From NCBI GenBank assembly GCA_026182355.1, contig JAPFBL010001105.1, positions 1-64,000 of the forward strand: a stretch of DNA of 64,000 nt, read 5' to 3'. This stretch comes from Hermatobates lingyangjiaoensis. Lineage: Eukaryota > Arthropoda > Insecta > Hemiptera > Hermatobatidae. Positions 10,291 through 20,658 of the stretch are shown here, piece by piece. Under the pieces are notes generated by a model that saw only the letters and a program-made list of their open reading frames with translations, ran no database searches and was not told where the DNA came from. How positions within the stretch are numbered: position 1 is the stretch's first letter; every line of letters starts with the position of its first letter. A program made the translations under genes and the position numbers.

Positions 10291-10760
10291 TTCTTATACG
10301 TTAATTGTCATTTGATAAGATTACATTTGATATCATATTATGGACTTTTTTTTTGTCAAAATATAGAAAGTTTGTCTTAAGTTTTTTGATAAGAAGGGGT
10401 TTTGTATGAAAAGGCTGTGAATAAAGGCATTACTGAAAAAAGCGGGGGTGGGGGGGGGGGGGGTTGAATATTGAAAGGCAGTGAAAGTAGGGCTGGCTGG
10501 CTGATTCATTACTGTCCGGCCAAGGTGGACACAGGAGAGCCTCAAGAAGAACGGCTTTGCACCCCCCCCCCCCCCCCCCACACCACAACCCACCATGAGA
10601 TATTGGATTAGTGTGCTTGCACGTGTCGATTTACGACCGTCTCTTCTTTGACTCCCCCCCCCTCCCTCGCCATCACCTCTTTTTTTCACATTGCTTCAAA
10701 AGCCCCAAAAACACAATTCCCCCCCCCCCCCCCTCACAGACTTACCTGTCTTTCTACGTA
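10290..10760. other. C- and G-run island, no gene supported
   Basis: Homopolymers of C or G at about 10218, 10441-10462, 10562-10579, 10653 and 10719 lie within otherwise mixed sequence. Open frames on both strands here are products of these runs. No splice signals or domains were recognised. Confidence 0.5.
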
Positions 10761-11605
10761 TTTATTTCGAAACTCCTTCCAATACTTTTAACCATTTCAA
10801 TGTTTTTTTTCTCTCTCTCTCTTGGTATCAAAAAACGCAATGTTACCATCGGCATAAAACTTAATACAACAAAAAAACCATTTCTCATTTTCAGTTTAAA
10901 TCAAATACTAATGACACTAAATATTATAGCTTTAATAAATAAATGTAATATAATAAATTTGTTTATAAAATAAATATAATAAATACATTGTTAATAAATT
11001 TAACGTAATATTAAATAACTTATTCAATACAGAAACTATAAATACTTTTAAATAATAAGTTACAATTATAAATCTTTCATTAAAGCAGTATTTTTTAAGA
11101 ACGAAAAACGATTACGTTACAAATTTACTTTTTATTATTTTGATTTAAATAAATTGTTATTAGTATAACTGTCCGCTGTGTAACTACATAAAATTCCAGT
11201 TATTTTATCAGAGTAAATTAATTATATTGAATTATTTATTTTTCCTGATTTTTTTCTTGATTTAAAAATGTTTTATAGTGTAATAAAAATATTTTTAGTT
11301 TTTAAACGGATGTTAAATGCTATTAAATTTATTTTATATTTTGTTATTTGATAATTGAATTTAAATCACTTGAGTAGTTGATATAATATATTTCAATTTA
11401 TATTCCGCTTGCTAAATACAATATTAAGTTGTAATAAAAACACTTGATATCAAGTTGAATGAAGTTTTCATTATTGTAAATATTTATATGTGTATCAGTT
11501 AATAAATTAATAACAATAAAATAATATATTAGAAACCATTAAAGTGATCGTATGAAAGCAAATAAATCATTTTAATATACATTGATAAGGACTTAAATTT
11601 TCCTA
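10761..11605. other. Very AT-rich spacer
   Basis: Long A/T runs and TAAT/ATTA repeats. No gene or recognisable repeat seen. Confidence 0.6.
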
Positions 11606-11905
11606 TATGTAAAATGGATAAACAAACAAAAGTCTCCACACAAATGAAATTTTATTCAACAACAACAACGCTTTTCGAACACTTTGTGTGTTCATCATCA
11701 GGAAGACACCAAAGGATGTGGTGCTGAAGGGTTGGTCCAGTGAAAACAACACTGTTCAGAGTTGGTCCAGAGTTGTTTTCACTGGACCAACCCTTGAGCA
11801 CCACATCCTCGGTGCGTTCTGATGATGAACAAAAAGTGTTTGAAAGGCGTTATTGTTGTTGAATAAAACTTCATTTGTGTGGAGACTTTTGTTTGTTTAT
11901 CCATT
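11606..11905. mobile_element. HH-D foldback (PLE 5' ends)
   Basis: The arms begin ATGGATAAACAAACAAAAG and TCTCCACACAAATGAAATTT at the left and end with their complements at the right. The centre is a duplicated GTTGGTCCAG/ACTGGACCAACCC. Homologous foldback at 57210-57475. Confidence 0.85.
11673..11701 (-). ncRNA. Hammerhead ribozyme-like core, family HH-D
   Basis: On the minus strand: CTGATGA, extra T, helix II GAACAC/GTGTTC with loop ACAAA, GAAA. The following AAGCG departs from the family palindrome ACGCGT, so helix III is weakened. Helix I is not obvious in this family. Confidence 0.55.
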
Positions 11906-12089
11906 TTACCCCAGAATGAGTAAATACCACACAATTACAGATTGCACCATTAATGATTTTCTATATTTTTTTATGTGACTACCTTACAAGGTTATCAAAA
12001 ATTAACAATATCTGGTCTTTGTAGCTACAAATATAATGTGGAAATGCCAATACTCTAGAATTAGTAGTTCAAGAGAAAAAAATGCCTAC

Positions 12090-12365
12090 AAACAAATTTT
12101 GGCCAAAAAATTGACTTTTTCGTCATCATAATTGCTTTCATACCATAGGGTTCACATGCTCTATGAAGCACATTTTTGTGTGCAATATCAATTTGATCTA
12201 TCAAAGATTATGGATCTATGAAAGAATTTGGATACTTAAATGCATCCATCCACAGACATATCATCGTAAAAACTTCATAAAACGAATTTGGGGAGTTTAA
12301 AACATGTAATTCCGTCAAAATATCAATATTTTTTTTTCACGATGACTATACTCGTTGTAAAGTAA
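12090..12365. repeat. Dispersed repeat X, copy 2
   Basis: Second copy of the repeat at 9640-9965, without the CA insertion. Confidence 0.6.
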
Positions 12366-12385
12366 AAAAACTATTATTTTAACCA

Positions 12386-12600
12386 TATACAGTCAATGAT
12401 CAAACCACAATATGAAATGAGAAAAGAAGACTAAGATCTTTTCAACCGCAACAAGCAGTCTTTGTCAGAGTCAAAAACCGTTTTAGACTCTGACGAAGAC
12501 AGCTTGTTACGATTGAAAGATCTTAGTCTTGTTTTCCCATTTCATATTGTGGTTTGATGATTGATTGTTATTTCACGTTTTTATGTGAAATACAGAATTC
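12386..12600. mobile_element. HH-A foldback
   Basis: The minus arm (12391-12480) and plus arm (12484-12595) meet at AAAACCG|TTTTAGACTC. The plus core 12490-12518 keeps CTGACGA and GAAA, but helix II (GACAG/CGATT) is damaged. Confidence 0.8.
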
Positions 12601-13899
12601 ATGTGAAATACAGTGTTTATATGAAATACGTATACAGGTAGTAGTTATCTCATGTATGAGAACGAAAGGCCAGATTATTTATTAAAACAGGTTCATTAGC
12701 AACAAATATTGTCTATTATTCTTAATAAACAGTGTAAATTAATTCAGAATTCAATATTGAATTTTTTTTTTTAAGAATTTGATTTACTTAGTATTCATTC
12801 GTATTCTGAATAAATAAATAAAAATTAATGCTTCTAAATATTTTGATAATTTCTCAACTAAACTAAAATCAAGCCATGAATAAAAATCAACCGAAAAAAA
12901 GTTTTTATTCAAAGAAGATTTAAAATAATTCACAATTCTTCTTTAAAGGAATAACCAAGTAACTTTTAAGACGGCTTCATTTTTTGTAAAATAAAATTCT
13001 TAAAAAAAAAGTTTTGATTTACTTTTTTCTTTTATTAAAGATTACTTTTTTTTTGGAAAAAATATCTTTCTGAATTATATAACTAATATTTCTTTATGTC
13101 AGTGATGTTATATTATTGAAATAGTAATAGTGAAACTAGAATAGAGTATTTTAGTAGTTCTACATGACTTCAATAGAGGTGGTTATCAGGTTCAATTATG
13201 ATTGGCTTACTGTCTGAAAGTTGTAATAATAGTTAGAAATTAACACTTAAGTTCATCTCCAGGTAATAGGCACCCATTCTACTGGAACATTATTTCTTGA
13301 AATAGAAAAACATATCAAAAATTTTGGTTGTTAGGAAATTTTATTCCTAAAGTAACTAAGTTGTAAAATAAAGAAATGAAATTGAAAAATATGAAACTAA
13401 TTATTATAATAATTTATAAATTCAATTATAATTATTATAACTAATAATATAAATTATATTAATAAATTTATATTATTTATATTATATATTATTGTTCTTT
13501 ACTAATAATAAATAATAATGCATTATTTATTTATATTTTATATATTTATTAACAATAATAGTATAAATTAATAATAAATTATAATTTATATAATAAATAA
13601 TAAAAAAAATGAAAAGTTATGTATTAAAAAATAAGAGCGACATCATGGGGAATTTTGTACGAAGATGATTTTGAATAATTATTAATTAGTAAATTATAAT
13701 CTGGGCTTAAGAATTGAACAAAATGACTTCAGATTCAGAATTAATTAAAATAATGGTTTCTTTTTGTTTTTCATAAAAGAGTAATTAACGTGATAGTGAG
13801 GAGAATATTCTGTGATAATATCTTCAATAAATGTTTTCTACTTAATCAACACTGTTAAGGAGATTAGTTTCTTTCTTTTTTTTTTTGTTAAAAAAAACC
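12601..13899. other. AT-rich, no gene recognised
   Basis: Poly-T, poly-A and TAAT/TATA simple sequence, especially 13380-13610. No splice-flanked open frame stood out. Confidence 0.6.
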
Positions 13900-14010
13900 A
13901 TTAGACAATGAAAAAGGTTTTATATAAAAACTGAAAGGTTTAAATTGAGAGTTTAATTTGAACCTGAAGAATTGACTGAGTCCTGATAAACTTTTAGGTT
14001 TGTTTCTATT
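13900..14010 (+). mobile_element. HH-L element fragment
   Basis: AAAAAGGTTTTATATAAAAACTGAAAGG is a decayed form of the HH-L helix II and GAAA box. GAGAGTTTAATTTGAACCTG and GAATTGACTGAGTCCTG follow, as in 45440-45500. Confidence 0.6.
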
Positions 14011-14122
14011 TCACGGTCGATACTTTTATCAATATATGTATATATATATATATAAAAAGATTTCACATAAACACGTGAAACAACAATCAATGATCAAAGC
14101 ACAATAAGAAATGGGAAAACAA

Positions 14123-14165
14123 GACTAGGATCTTTCAACCGTAACAAGCGGTCTTCGTCAGAGTC
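14123..14165 (-). ncRNA. Hammerhead ribozyme-like motif, family HH-A
   Basis: CTGACGA (14161-14155), extra A, helix II GACCG/CGGTT, GAAA (14136-14133). The helix III side reads AGATCC, so that palindrome is broken by one base. Helix I GACT/AGTC is present. Confidence 0.6.
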
Positions 14166-14184
14166 AAAAAACGCTTGTTTTTTT

Positions 14185-14227
14185 GACTCTGACGAAGACC
14201 GCTTGTTACGGTTGAAAGTCTTAGTCT
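14185..14227 (+). ncRNA. Hammerhead ribozyme-like motif, family HH-A, helix III damaged
   Basis: GACT, CTGACGA (14189-14195), helix II GACCG/CGGTT, GAAA (14214-14217), then GTCTTAGTC. The bases AT of the AGATCT palindrome are missing. Confidence 0.5.
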
Positions 14228-14277
14228 TGTTTTCCCATTTCTTATTGTGGTTTGATCATTGAGATATATATATATAT

Positions 14278-14420
14278 ATATAAAATTAATTCAAAACGAA
14301 GGAAACACACAGACAGACACAGACATAACTCACATCGATATTTCGACCATCGTCGTCATCAGGAGGTGTGAAGAGCGAAGAGTCCCGCAGGAAGGCAGGA
14401 CGGTGACTCATTTATATATA
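14278..14420 (-). mobile_element. HH-I element copy
   Basis: Read on the minus strand it matches 37880-38000 on the plus strand: CTGTCTTCCTGCGG...CTCTTCAC, the core, then TATCGATGTGAG and CTTCGTTTTGAATT, next to TA. Confidence 0.8.
14333..14368 (-). ncRNA. Hammerhead ribozyme-like motif, family HH-I
   Basis: Core 14362-14341: CTGATGA, extra C, helix II GAC/GTC with loop GAT, GAAA, palindrome ATAT, cleavage-position C. Helix I CACCTC against GATGTG gives five of six pairs. Confidence 0.65.
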
Positions 14421-14427
14421 TATAGTA

Positions 14428-14600
14428 CGTTTTGTTATTGAGGGCTAGGTAATATAAAAGAAAATAAACTCCTTCCTAGGCCAACGTTTCGATGTATTTG
14501 TACATCATATTCAGGGCTAAAATTAGAGTAAACTATAATACATTTACCAAAACAATCTACAACTCACATAGAGAACTAACACAAATTATTGAGACCATCA
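14428..14600 (-). mobile_element. HH-E element copy, core with G8 changed
   Basis: The minus strand reads GCCCTGAATATGATGTACAAA, then TACATCGAAACGTTGGCC. Helix II is perfect, but CTGANGA has become CTGAATA. The intact copy is at 31465-31502. Confidence 0.7.
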
Positions 14601-14850
14601 GATACATAAAAAAGCTTATTTTATAAGCAGGGTTGTCAAGTACACATCTATTTCAAACTATCAAACAAAAGAAATTAGTTTTACCTTGGAAAGTGTGCTA
14701 ATGGTTATTTAAATTACATGAGAATTAATTGGTTATAGGTACGATTAAATATAAATATACAAAAGAAAGAAATAAACCAGCCAATCAGACTGCGCGTTTA
14801 TTTCTTTCTTTTTACATTTATATGATTACTTTCTGTATTGTAACTTACTT

Positions 14851-14885
14851 GAACCTGATGATGACCTATGTTTAGGCCGATAACT
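14851..14885 (+). ncRNA. Hammerhead ribozyme-like motif, family HH-Q, degenerate GAAA
   Basis: GAAC, CTGATGA (14855-14861), extra T, GACCTA...TAGGCC, then GATAACTT where GAAAGCTT is expected, then GTTT pairing with GAAC. It lies about 75 nt upstream of a PLE ATG. Confidence 0.5.
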
Positions 14886-14958
14886 TGTTTTGTTGTTAAA
14901 GTGTTAATAGAGTGTGTTAAAGTGTTAATGTTATTAAAGTGTTTTAAAAAGTTTCTTT

Positions 14959-15099
14959 ATGTCCTTTGGACAACTCATTTGGGAGTTACCTACCCCTAGC
15001 CGTAGAATTGTCAGGAGACTAGAACAGCTGAGTTTGAAGGTTGTGAATGCCAAAGCTGCCGTACGTTTTAACGAAATATGCATTTGCTGCCCCCATAAA
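14959..15099 (+). pseudogene. PLE N-terminal ORF fragment
   Basis: The ATG at 14959 begins MSFGQLIWELPTPS, then RRIVRRLEQLSLKVVNA and AAVRFNEIC, and loses the expected LKEGLLP just after. It closely resembles the copy at 52048. It stands directly downstream of the HH-Q motif, the normal order in a PLE 5' end. Confidence 0.7.
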
Positions 15100-15183
15100 C
15101 GAATATATATAAGATTCGTGTATAATCTTATATATATTATACACGAATAACTGTACAATATATATATAAGAATGAAATAAGAT

Positions 15184-15273
15184 TGAAATAACAATCAATG
15201 ATCAAACCACAATAAGAAATGGGAAAACAAGACCAAGATCTTTCAACCGTAACAAGAGCTCTTCGTCAGAGAT
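15184..15273 (-). mobile_element. HH-A element copy, truncated just after CTGACGA
   Basis: The minus copy ends at CTTCGTCAGAG and then joins unrelated ATGTTG. Helix II (GAGCT against CGGTT) no longer pairs. Confidence 0.7.
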
Positions 15274-15409
15274 GTTGTAAAGAAATATTATTGAATCCTC
15301 TCTCATTAAATTTAATAGATCAAATATTATAAACATTAGTAACGGTCTTTTCAAACTTGATACTTTCGTCACGAGGGCAATAGCCTCTTCAAAGAGGGTT
15401 GACAGCTAG

Positions 15410-15660
15410 CGGATACTTTTTTACTCTTTCTTACTGTACTCCTTTGTTTCCCCAAACATCACTTTCTGGACATTAGTCCTTTCCTGCGCTTTCACCCTTT
15501 TAAAATACCACTCTTCCCTCCCACTCTTTTTTAACCCCTCATCAGATGTTTTCTGCATCTAGTGTTCAGTTGGGTTTTTGATTCTGACGAAGACCGCTTG
15601 TTACGGTTGAAAGATCTTAGTCTTGTTTTCTCATTTCTTATTGTGGTTTGGTCATTGATA
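15410..15660 (+). mobile_element. HH-A element with long 5' leader
   Basis: Upstream of the ribozyme this copy carries a leader (TACTCTTTCTTACTGTACTC, CATCACTTTCTGGACATTAG, AACCCCTCATCAGATG) also present at 58630-58800, and in reverse at 37170-37240 and 58545-58615. It shows that HH-A extends about 170 nt 5' of the core. Confidence 0.8.
15580..15622 (+). ncRNA. Hammerhead ribozyme-like motif, family HH-A
   Basis: GATT, CTGACGA (15584-15590), extra A, GACCG/CGGTT, GAAA (15609-15612), AGATCT palindrome, T, AGTC. Helix I is GATT/AGTC, with one G-U pair. Confidence 0.7.
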
Positions 15661-15668
15661 TATATATA

Positions 15669-15833
15669 TTATTTTGGGAGCAGACCTTCATTCAAACATG
15701 TTTTGTTAAAAATTATGCCAATTTTTATTCTTGTCCTTTTCCGAGTGAATGTTTTTAACTTTCTGAATATGGCTTTCCACCTTTCCGGTAAGATATAAAG
15801 TAATTCGCCAAATATTTTATTCTTCATATCCAT
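15669..15833 (-). pseudogene. PLE N-terminal ORF fragment, uninterrupted for 54 codons
   Basis: From the ATG at 15833: MDMKNKIFGELLYILPERW, then KAIFRKLKTFTRKRTRIKI, then IIFNKTCLNEGLLPK and a stop made by the (TA)n that follows. This is the best-preserved example of the N-terminal block. No reverse transcriptase follows, so it cannot encode a working element. Confidence 0.75.
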
Positions 15834-15883
15834 TTTTTTCTATTTTGCAAATTCACAATAAATAATAAATATTCTGAAGAGTT

Positions 15884-15921
15884 TCAAAGTTTCGGTCAGC
15901 TTTGACCTTCATCAGGGAAGG
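15884..15921 (-). ncRNA. Hammerhead ribozyme-like core, family HH-J
   Basis: CTGATGA, A, GGTCA/TGACC with loop AAGC, GAAA (15893-15890), followed by CTTTG. This family lacks a palindrome after GAAA, so helix III is doubtful. Confidence 0.5.
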
Positions 15922-16035
15922 GAGTCTTTAGAGAGTTTTTAACAAGATTATAACTTAACTCAAATGCTAATGAGTTATTAAATTATTAAGCATTTGAGTT
16001 AAGTTATAATATTGTTAAAACTCTCTAAAGACTCC

Positions 16036-16072
16036 CTTCCCTGATGATGGTCAAAGCTGACCGAAACTTTGA
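16036..16072 (+). ncRNA. Hammerhead ribozyme-like core, family HH-J
   Basis: CTGATGA (16041-16047), extra T, helix II GGTCA/TGACC, GAAA (16063-16066). A PLE ATG follows at 16126. Confidence 0.55.
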
Positions 16073-16125
16073 AATCCTTCAGAATATTTATTACTTATTG
16101 CGAATTTGTAAAAAAAGAAAAAAAA

Positions 16126-16221
16126 ATGGATATGAAGAATAAACGATTTGGCGAATTACTTTATATCTTACCGGAAAGGTGGAAAGCCATATTCAGAAAG
16201 TTAGAAAAATTTACTCGCTAA
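16126..16221 (+). pseudogene. PLE N-terminal ORF fragment with early stop
   Basis: MDMKNKRFGELLYILPERW, then KAIFRKLEKFTR and a TAA at 16219. The homology goes on in another frame (RTRIKIGLI) to about 16255. Confidence 0.7.
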
Positions 16222-16265
16222 AGGACAAGAATAAAAATTGGCCTAATTTTAACAATATATATATA

Positions 16266-16720
16266 CAAGCTTCGAATATTAGCAGACATATTGATACAGA
16301 ATTAAGTGAATGTGTTATTATAAACTTTATTACTCAAACTCTTAATTACATTTTTATTATTTTATGAATTCTTTACTTATTTTTCTTTCAGTTATCCTAT
16401 TTTTATTAAAATGAATTATGACTTCGCTTTTGTTTTGTTACTTAGATACGAATCTACTGATGAATTTCACAGTTGAGTATATGAATAATATAAAAATTAA
16501 TAATTAAACAATAATTAATATTAGAATAATTGAATTAATGAATTCTTAAGTAATTTATATAGTCTAAGTATGTTTACTTCAAATAATATAGTTAATTTTA
16601 AAATAAATTTGTTGGTTTATTTTTATCTATATCAGTCTTGCATTATTTTTTTCTTCTCATTCAATATATTTCTTTAAGGAAAAACAAGTAAAGTAGTGTT
16701 TTAAAATAAAGAGACTAAGT
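16266..16720. other. AT-rich, nothing recognised
   Basis: No gene, SINE or foldback seen. Confidence 0.6.
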
Positions 16721-16729
16721 GGACCCATA

Positions 16730-16830
16730 AATGACGTAATGTCATGATGGTGCTTGAGTGACGTCATATGTAAGTCATTGTGCTTTCATTAGTCAGTTCA
16801 GAATTCAGTTCGGTAGTGTTTAAATCCGTC
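16730..16830 (+). promoter_or_regulatory. Possible promoter: CRE-like sites and initiator-like motif
   Basis: TGACGTAATGTCA (16733-16745) and a perfect CRE palindrome TGACGTCA (16759-16766) precede TTAGTCAGTTCAGAATTCAG and TTCGGTAGTG (about 16789-16818), which contain arthropod-initiator-like TCAGT. This is a motif match only. Confidence 0.25.
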
Positions 16831-17011
16831 CCGCTATAATATCAAATATTATTCTGTGAAAAGAACAATATTCCTGAATTTTTCATCAAAAAGTTAGTAC
16901 AATCATTTCTGCAATTAATTACGTATGTATTATTAGTAATTTGTTAGTTGAATAATAATTATTTAAACAAATAATTTGATAACAATATCTTAGTACTAAT
17001 ATTTAACCAAT

Positions 17012-17074
17012 ATGGCTGCTTCAGTTTTAGGTTGGCGTCCTTTCAATGAAATAAAATTGACTTACAATGAATAA
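17012..17074 (+). other. Short ATG frame (20 codons) downstream of the CRE sites
   Basis: CCAATATGGCTGCTTC has an acceptable start context. It opens MAASVLGWRPFNEIKLTYNE and a stop. It could be a short first-exon coding start or an upstream ORF, or chance. No good donor site follows. Confidence 0.15.
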
Positions 17075-17079
17075 TACAT

Positions 17080-18885
17080 TCCTATATTTAAATCAATATG
17101 ATTAAATAATTTCAATTACATAGTAATGTGCTTGTTATTTATCAAAATGTCAAACAAATATCCTATCAGAAATAAATTATTGGAATAATTAGAATTTCGT
17201 TTCAATGTAAGGAAGGTTAATGGAATATATTACCTTCTAATATTATGTATAACTATTGCAATCTGAGTTCCACAATAGTTATAATTGTTTTTATAATTAT
17301 AGTTGTTCCATATTTAATATAATTGACTATTTCAATTCAGTTATTAGTATTAATTTCGTTTTACAATGTAATGATGTTTCATTTAACGTCAAACGGTTAT
17401 AATGTTTTAATGAATGATTGAAAATACATTCTATATAATCATATACTGTATAATTATATCAATTAAAAATTATTTAGCAAAAAATATGAGAACATAATAC
17501 AGGACTAAAAATATGGCTACAAATTACTTTGTCTATAGATCAAGGTCAGCATTTTCCAACTTCCAATATTGATTTAATATCCATTTCTTTTGCCAGTATT
17601 ATAATTGTTTACCAAATGAAATTATTATGTAGCAAAAAAGGAATTGGGTAACTGTAAACTTTCTTTTGGTTCATGTTCTATTTAAGTTATTAAATTCATT
17701 GATAATTTTTCATATTTTGAACCTATAGTATGGTCATATTAATATATAATTCTGACATGAAATGTTTATTATTATAAAAAGCATCAACAGATTTATATAA
17801 AAACTATTTATTTATCTTATAATTTGTGCAGTTAGGTTTTAAAATTGTTTAACATAAAATTTAATCTTATATCATGTTTATTTAAGATTTAAATAGGAAA
17901 TAATTCGCCAAATTTTTCTAATTTCTATATTGTTCAGCATTTTATTTTGATTGTATGAGCATTTATTTTAATAAAAGTAATGCATTTTTTAAAAGTAATT
18001 CAGTAAAAAGGAACTTTATTTTGGTAATATTTTGCTTTAGTTTTATTTTAATGATTACGGAATGAACTTCAATATTTTAAACCATTTTTGTTGACTTACA
18101 TCAAATTTAGTATATTTATTTGTGATACAAATATGTTTTATATCAAAGAAATATACATCACAAAGAAACGATTATGATATACAGTTGTGTTTTTTGTTTT
18201 AGGCTATTCGTTTCTCAATGGATTTGTACTAAATGATTATTTTTGGTTCTTTTTTCGTTGGCTTTGAAAAAGGTTTACTTTAAAAAGGAATTTGAAAGAA
18301 CACGAGGTATTTAAATACATACTTTATTTATTTAAATAACAAATTAATACCAGATTCTATATTTAAGCAAAACTAAAGTTTGTTTCCATATGAAAAGATT
18401 AAACATTACATATCAGTTGTAGTTAATTCTTCAATTAATACTGAATTTGTCGCGTGACTTTTCTTCAATACTTAATTTTGGCCCACTGTGAATGTGAGTT
18501 TGACACTGTGGTTGTAGAATGTTCATTGTTGTGGTTTCACAAAGGACTAATGTTCAGTTTGTCTCTATTACTTGCATTGTAACCTAACATAACCTTTCTT
18601 GGTAAAATATTAATATAAATGTATTAATGTATTGAATACAATGCAAACAATATATTAATGCTTTATGGAAACGAAATTAACTATATTCAATTAACTGAAA
18701 TAGTTATTTATATTGAAATGAATAATTGTTAGCTAATTATTATTAACTAGTTAATAATTCAATCTAGAATCATATGATATTACATGATTTCAAATTAGAA
18801 TAATCAGAATAAAATAATATTTTACACATAAACCACATAGTCAATACTAGGTGTCAATGATCTGTATAGAAATTATACTGCATAT
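17080..18885. other. AT-rich, no gene recognised
   Basis: Looks like intron or intergenic sequence. No SINE, PLE or tandem repeat seen. Confidence 0.6.
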
Positions 18886-19432
18886 ACCATCATTTTCCGA
18901 AAATAAGGCACTGTATTACTTTGTTTTTTGGTCAAAAATACGTGCATGGTTTATTTTCGGGGGAGGATTTAAATGCAAAAAGTAGATTTATATATTTTTG
19001 TTTAATACTTATTTATATAAAGAAATTTAAATTTACTCAATTACAGTTATGTCATATTCTAGAGCATCGTGATAAATTATCAAATTTTGAATTCCGTTAT
19101 GATTTTCTTCCAAATCCATTTCCAGTAGAATTATTGGTCTAAATCTCTCACGTCTTGAAATAAAACTATTGTTAAATGAATACATCTTGTCTAAGTAAAC
19201 TGGTTGAAACCAACTAGGTAAAGAAGGAATTTCTTGGAATATTTTATACCAAAGGATTCTCCCAAATATTAGGGCATCTAGAGATACCACCTAAATTCAA
19301 CAGGATTTATTACAAAATTATATTTTTAACCAGTGCTTATTTTCGGGGGAGGGATTATAGTCCAAAAAGCCTCGAAAATCACGCTAGGGCTTATTTTCAG
19401 AGGATGTCTTATTTTCAGAAAAAGACTGGTAT
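18886..19432. mobile_element. TIR element (Tc1/mariner- or ISL2EU-like), non-autonomous
   Basis: The left end ATACCATCATTTTCCGAAAA then TAAGGCA and the inverted right end ATACCAGTCTTTTTCTGAAA then ATAAGACATCC form imperfect terminal repeats. GTTTATTTTCGGGGGAGGAT near 18950 and GCTTATTTTCGGGGGAGGGA near 19336 are internal direct copies. No transposase was recognised. Confidence 0.6.
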
Positions 19433-19454
19433 CACAAAATACATGTTGATATTA

Positions 19455-20207
19455 TACAGGTTGAGCCAAATGTAGTGTACAGTAAATAATAACATTTATT
19501 TAGATATTACCTGTACATACAATTATATCTATTAACACAATTATGTCTTTCACAATTATGTTTTATTGTAAAGAATAATATAAAAGCTTTTGCATTTTTT
19601 TAACGAAGATGTTCAAACTGTTTCCTGTCATGATGTGCACAGCTTTGTAATCTGCTTCGGTAATGCGTCGGTAATCTGTTTTGTACGTCTGTTTGCGCAT
19701 GCGCATTCATTCCCTGTAATGCTGCTCTTATTTTAAATCTTCATCACATGTTGATTTTCGACAATAAACTTTGACCTTGAGTTCTTCTTAAAAGAAATCC
19801 ATCCCCCATTAGGGACATTTCGCTGAATGTATTAATTATGTTTATAGGCTTTTGTATTATTGTTAACAATCAAAATAATTTGTCATTATTTTGTCACTGC
19901 ATGTAGTTGGATAAAAAGATTTCACATAAACACGTGAAATAATAATCAATGATCAAACCACAATATGAAATGGGAAAACAAGACTAAGATCTTTCAACGG
20001 TAACAAGCTGTCTTCGTCAGAGTCAACTGACTCTGACTCAGAGTTGGGTTTTTGACTCTGACGAATACTGCTTGTTACGATTGAAAGGTCTTAGACTTGT
20101 TTGTCTCATTTCATATTGTGCTTTCATCATTGATATAGTTGGATGTGTAAGTATTCACTGAATAAATGTTATAATTTACTGTCCACTCACTTTTGGCTTA
20201 CCCGGTA
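19455..20207. mobile_element. Tc1/mariner-like element with TA ends, carrying a nested HH-A foldback
   Basis: The left end TACAGGTTGAGCC...ACAGTAAATAATAACATTTATT and the inverted right end TACCGGGTAAGCC...ACAGTAAATTATAACATTTATT match over about 45 bp, with TA at both borders. The PLE foldback at 19912-20140 lies inside, so it inserted later. No transposase frame survives. Confidence 0.75.
19912..20140. mobile_element. HH-A foldback nested in the mariner-like element
   Basis: Minus arm 19912-20025 and plus arm 20041-20135. Cores at 19992-20020 (-) and 20058-20086 (+) keep CTGACGA and GAAA, but both have helix II mismatches. Confidence 0.8.
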
Positions 20208-20514
20208 TATTCGATATGTTTGAATGATATACCTATCATGTTTATTACCTGCAAACTACTTTAGTTCATAATGAGCTGCTCCTGTGCGATACTAGTGCCG
20301 TTATTATATCCAACCAAGTGCATTCTTACGTGTTAAACAACGCTTTCGCAATGTGTTACCTCAATCTTTCTGTACCATTATACGTTTGTATTTGTCATGC
20401 ACTAGAATATTTACAATAACAATAACTTCATAAATTTAAGTGTACTGTGCAGCCTTATAGCTTTCGGAATGATATGCATCAAACATGTTCTTCTTTTGAA
20501 TTTATCATTTCTTT
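20208..20514. other. No feature recognised
   Basis: Mixed AT-rich sequence without repeat or gene signature. Confidence 0.5.
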
Positions 20515-20570
20515 GTAGGGTAAAAACTTAATGAAATTGTCTCCACATATCAAAATTTAATGGTATAAAC

Positions 20571-20603
20571 AACGCGTTTCGAACACATAGTGTTCTTCTT
20601 CAG
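20571..20603 (-). ncRNA. Hammerhead ribozyme-like motif, family HH-F
   Basis: CTGAAGA, extra A, helix II GAACAC/GTGTTC with loop TAT, GAAA (20580-20577), palindrome ACGCGT, T. Helix I is not evident beyond one C-G pair. Confidence 0.6.
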
Positions 20604-20625
20604 GCATTAACTACGGGTGAGTGTC

Positions 20626-20658
20626 CTGAAGAAAAACACTACGTGTTCGAAACGCGTT
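20626..20658 (+). ncRNA. Hammerhead ribozyme-like motif, family HH-F
   Basis: CTGAAGA (20626-20632), A, AAACAC/GTGTTC with loop TAC, GAAA (20649-20652), ACGCGT, T. One terminal helix II pair is lost. Confidence 0.55.

Larger units (their letters stand above)
14055..14262. mobile_element. HH-A foldback
   Basis: Minus arm 14058-14170 and plus arm 14180-14262, with TA tracts outside. Two ribozyme cores face each other across a centre of about 10 nt. Confidence 0.85.
15662..16265. mobile_element. HH-J/PLE foldback: ribozyme plus ORF start in both arms
   Basis: The minus arm 15662-15960 and plus arm 15990-16265 each hold, from the centre outwards, a 5' leader, the HH-J core, a spacer of about 60 nt and the PLE N-terminal frame. 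They end at TA. The centre (15961-16000) is AT-rich and self-complementary. Confidence 0.85.

Noticed and set aside
10333..10973. Proline- and glycine-rich genes on both strands
   Set aside because: Created by poly-C and poly-G runs.
15350..15410. Extra hammerhead family on the minus strand (TTTGAAGAGGC...GTGACGAAAG)
   Set aside because: GAAA and a TTGAAGA box exist, but no clean helix II could be drawn.
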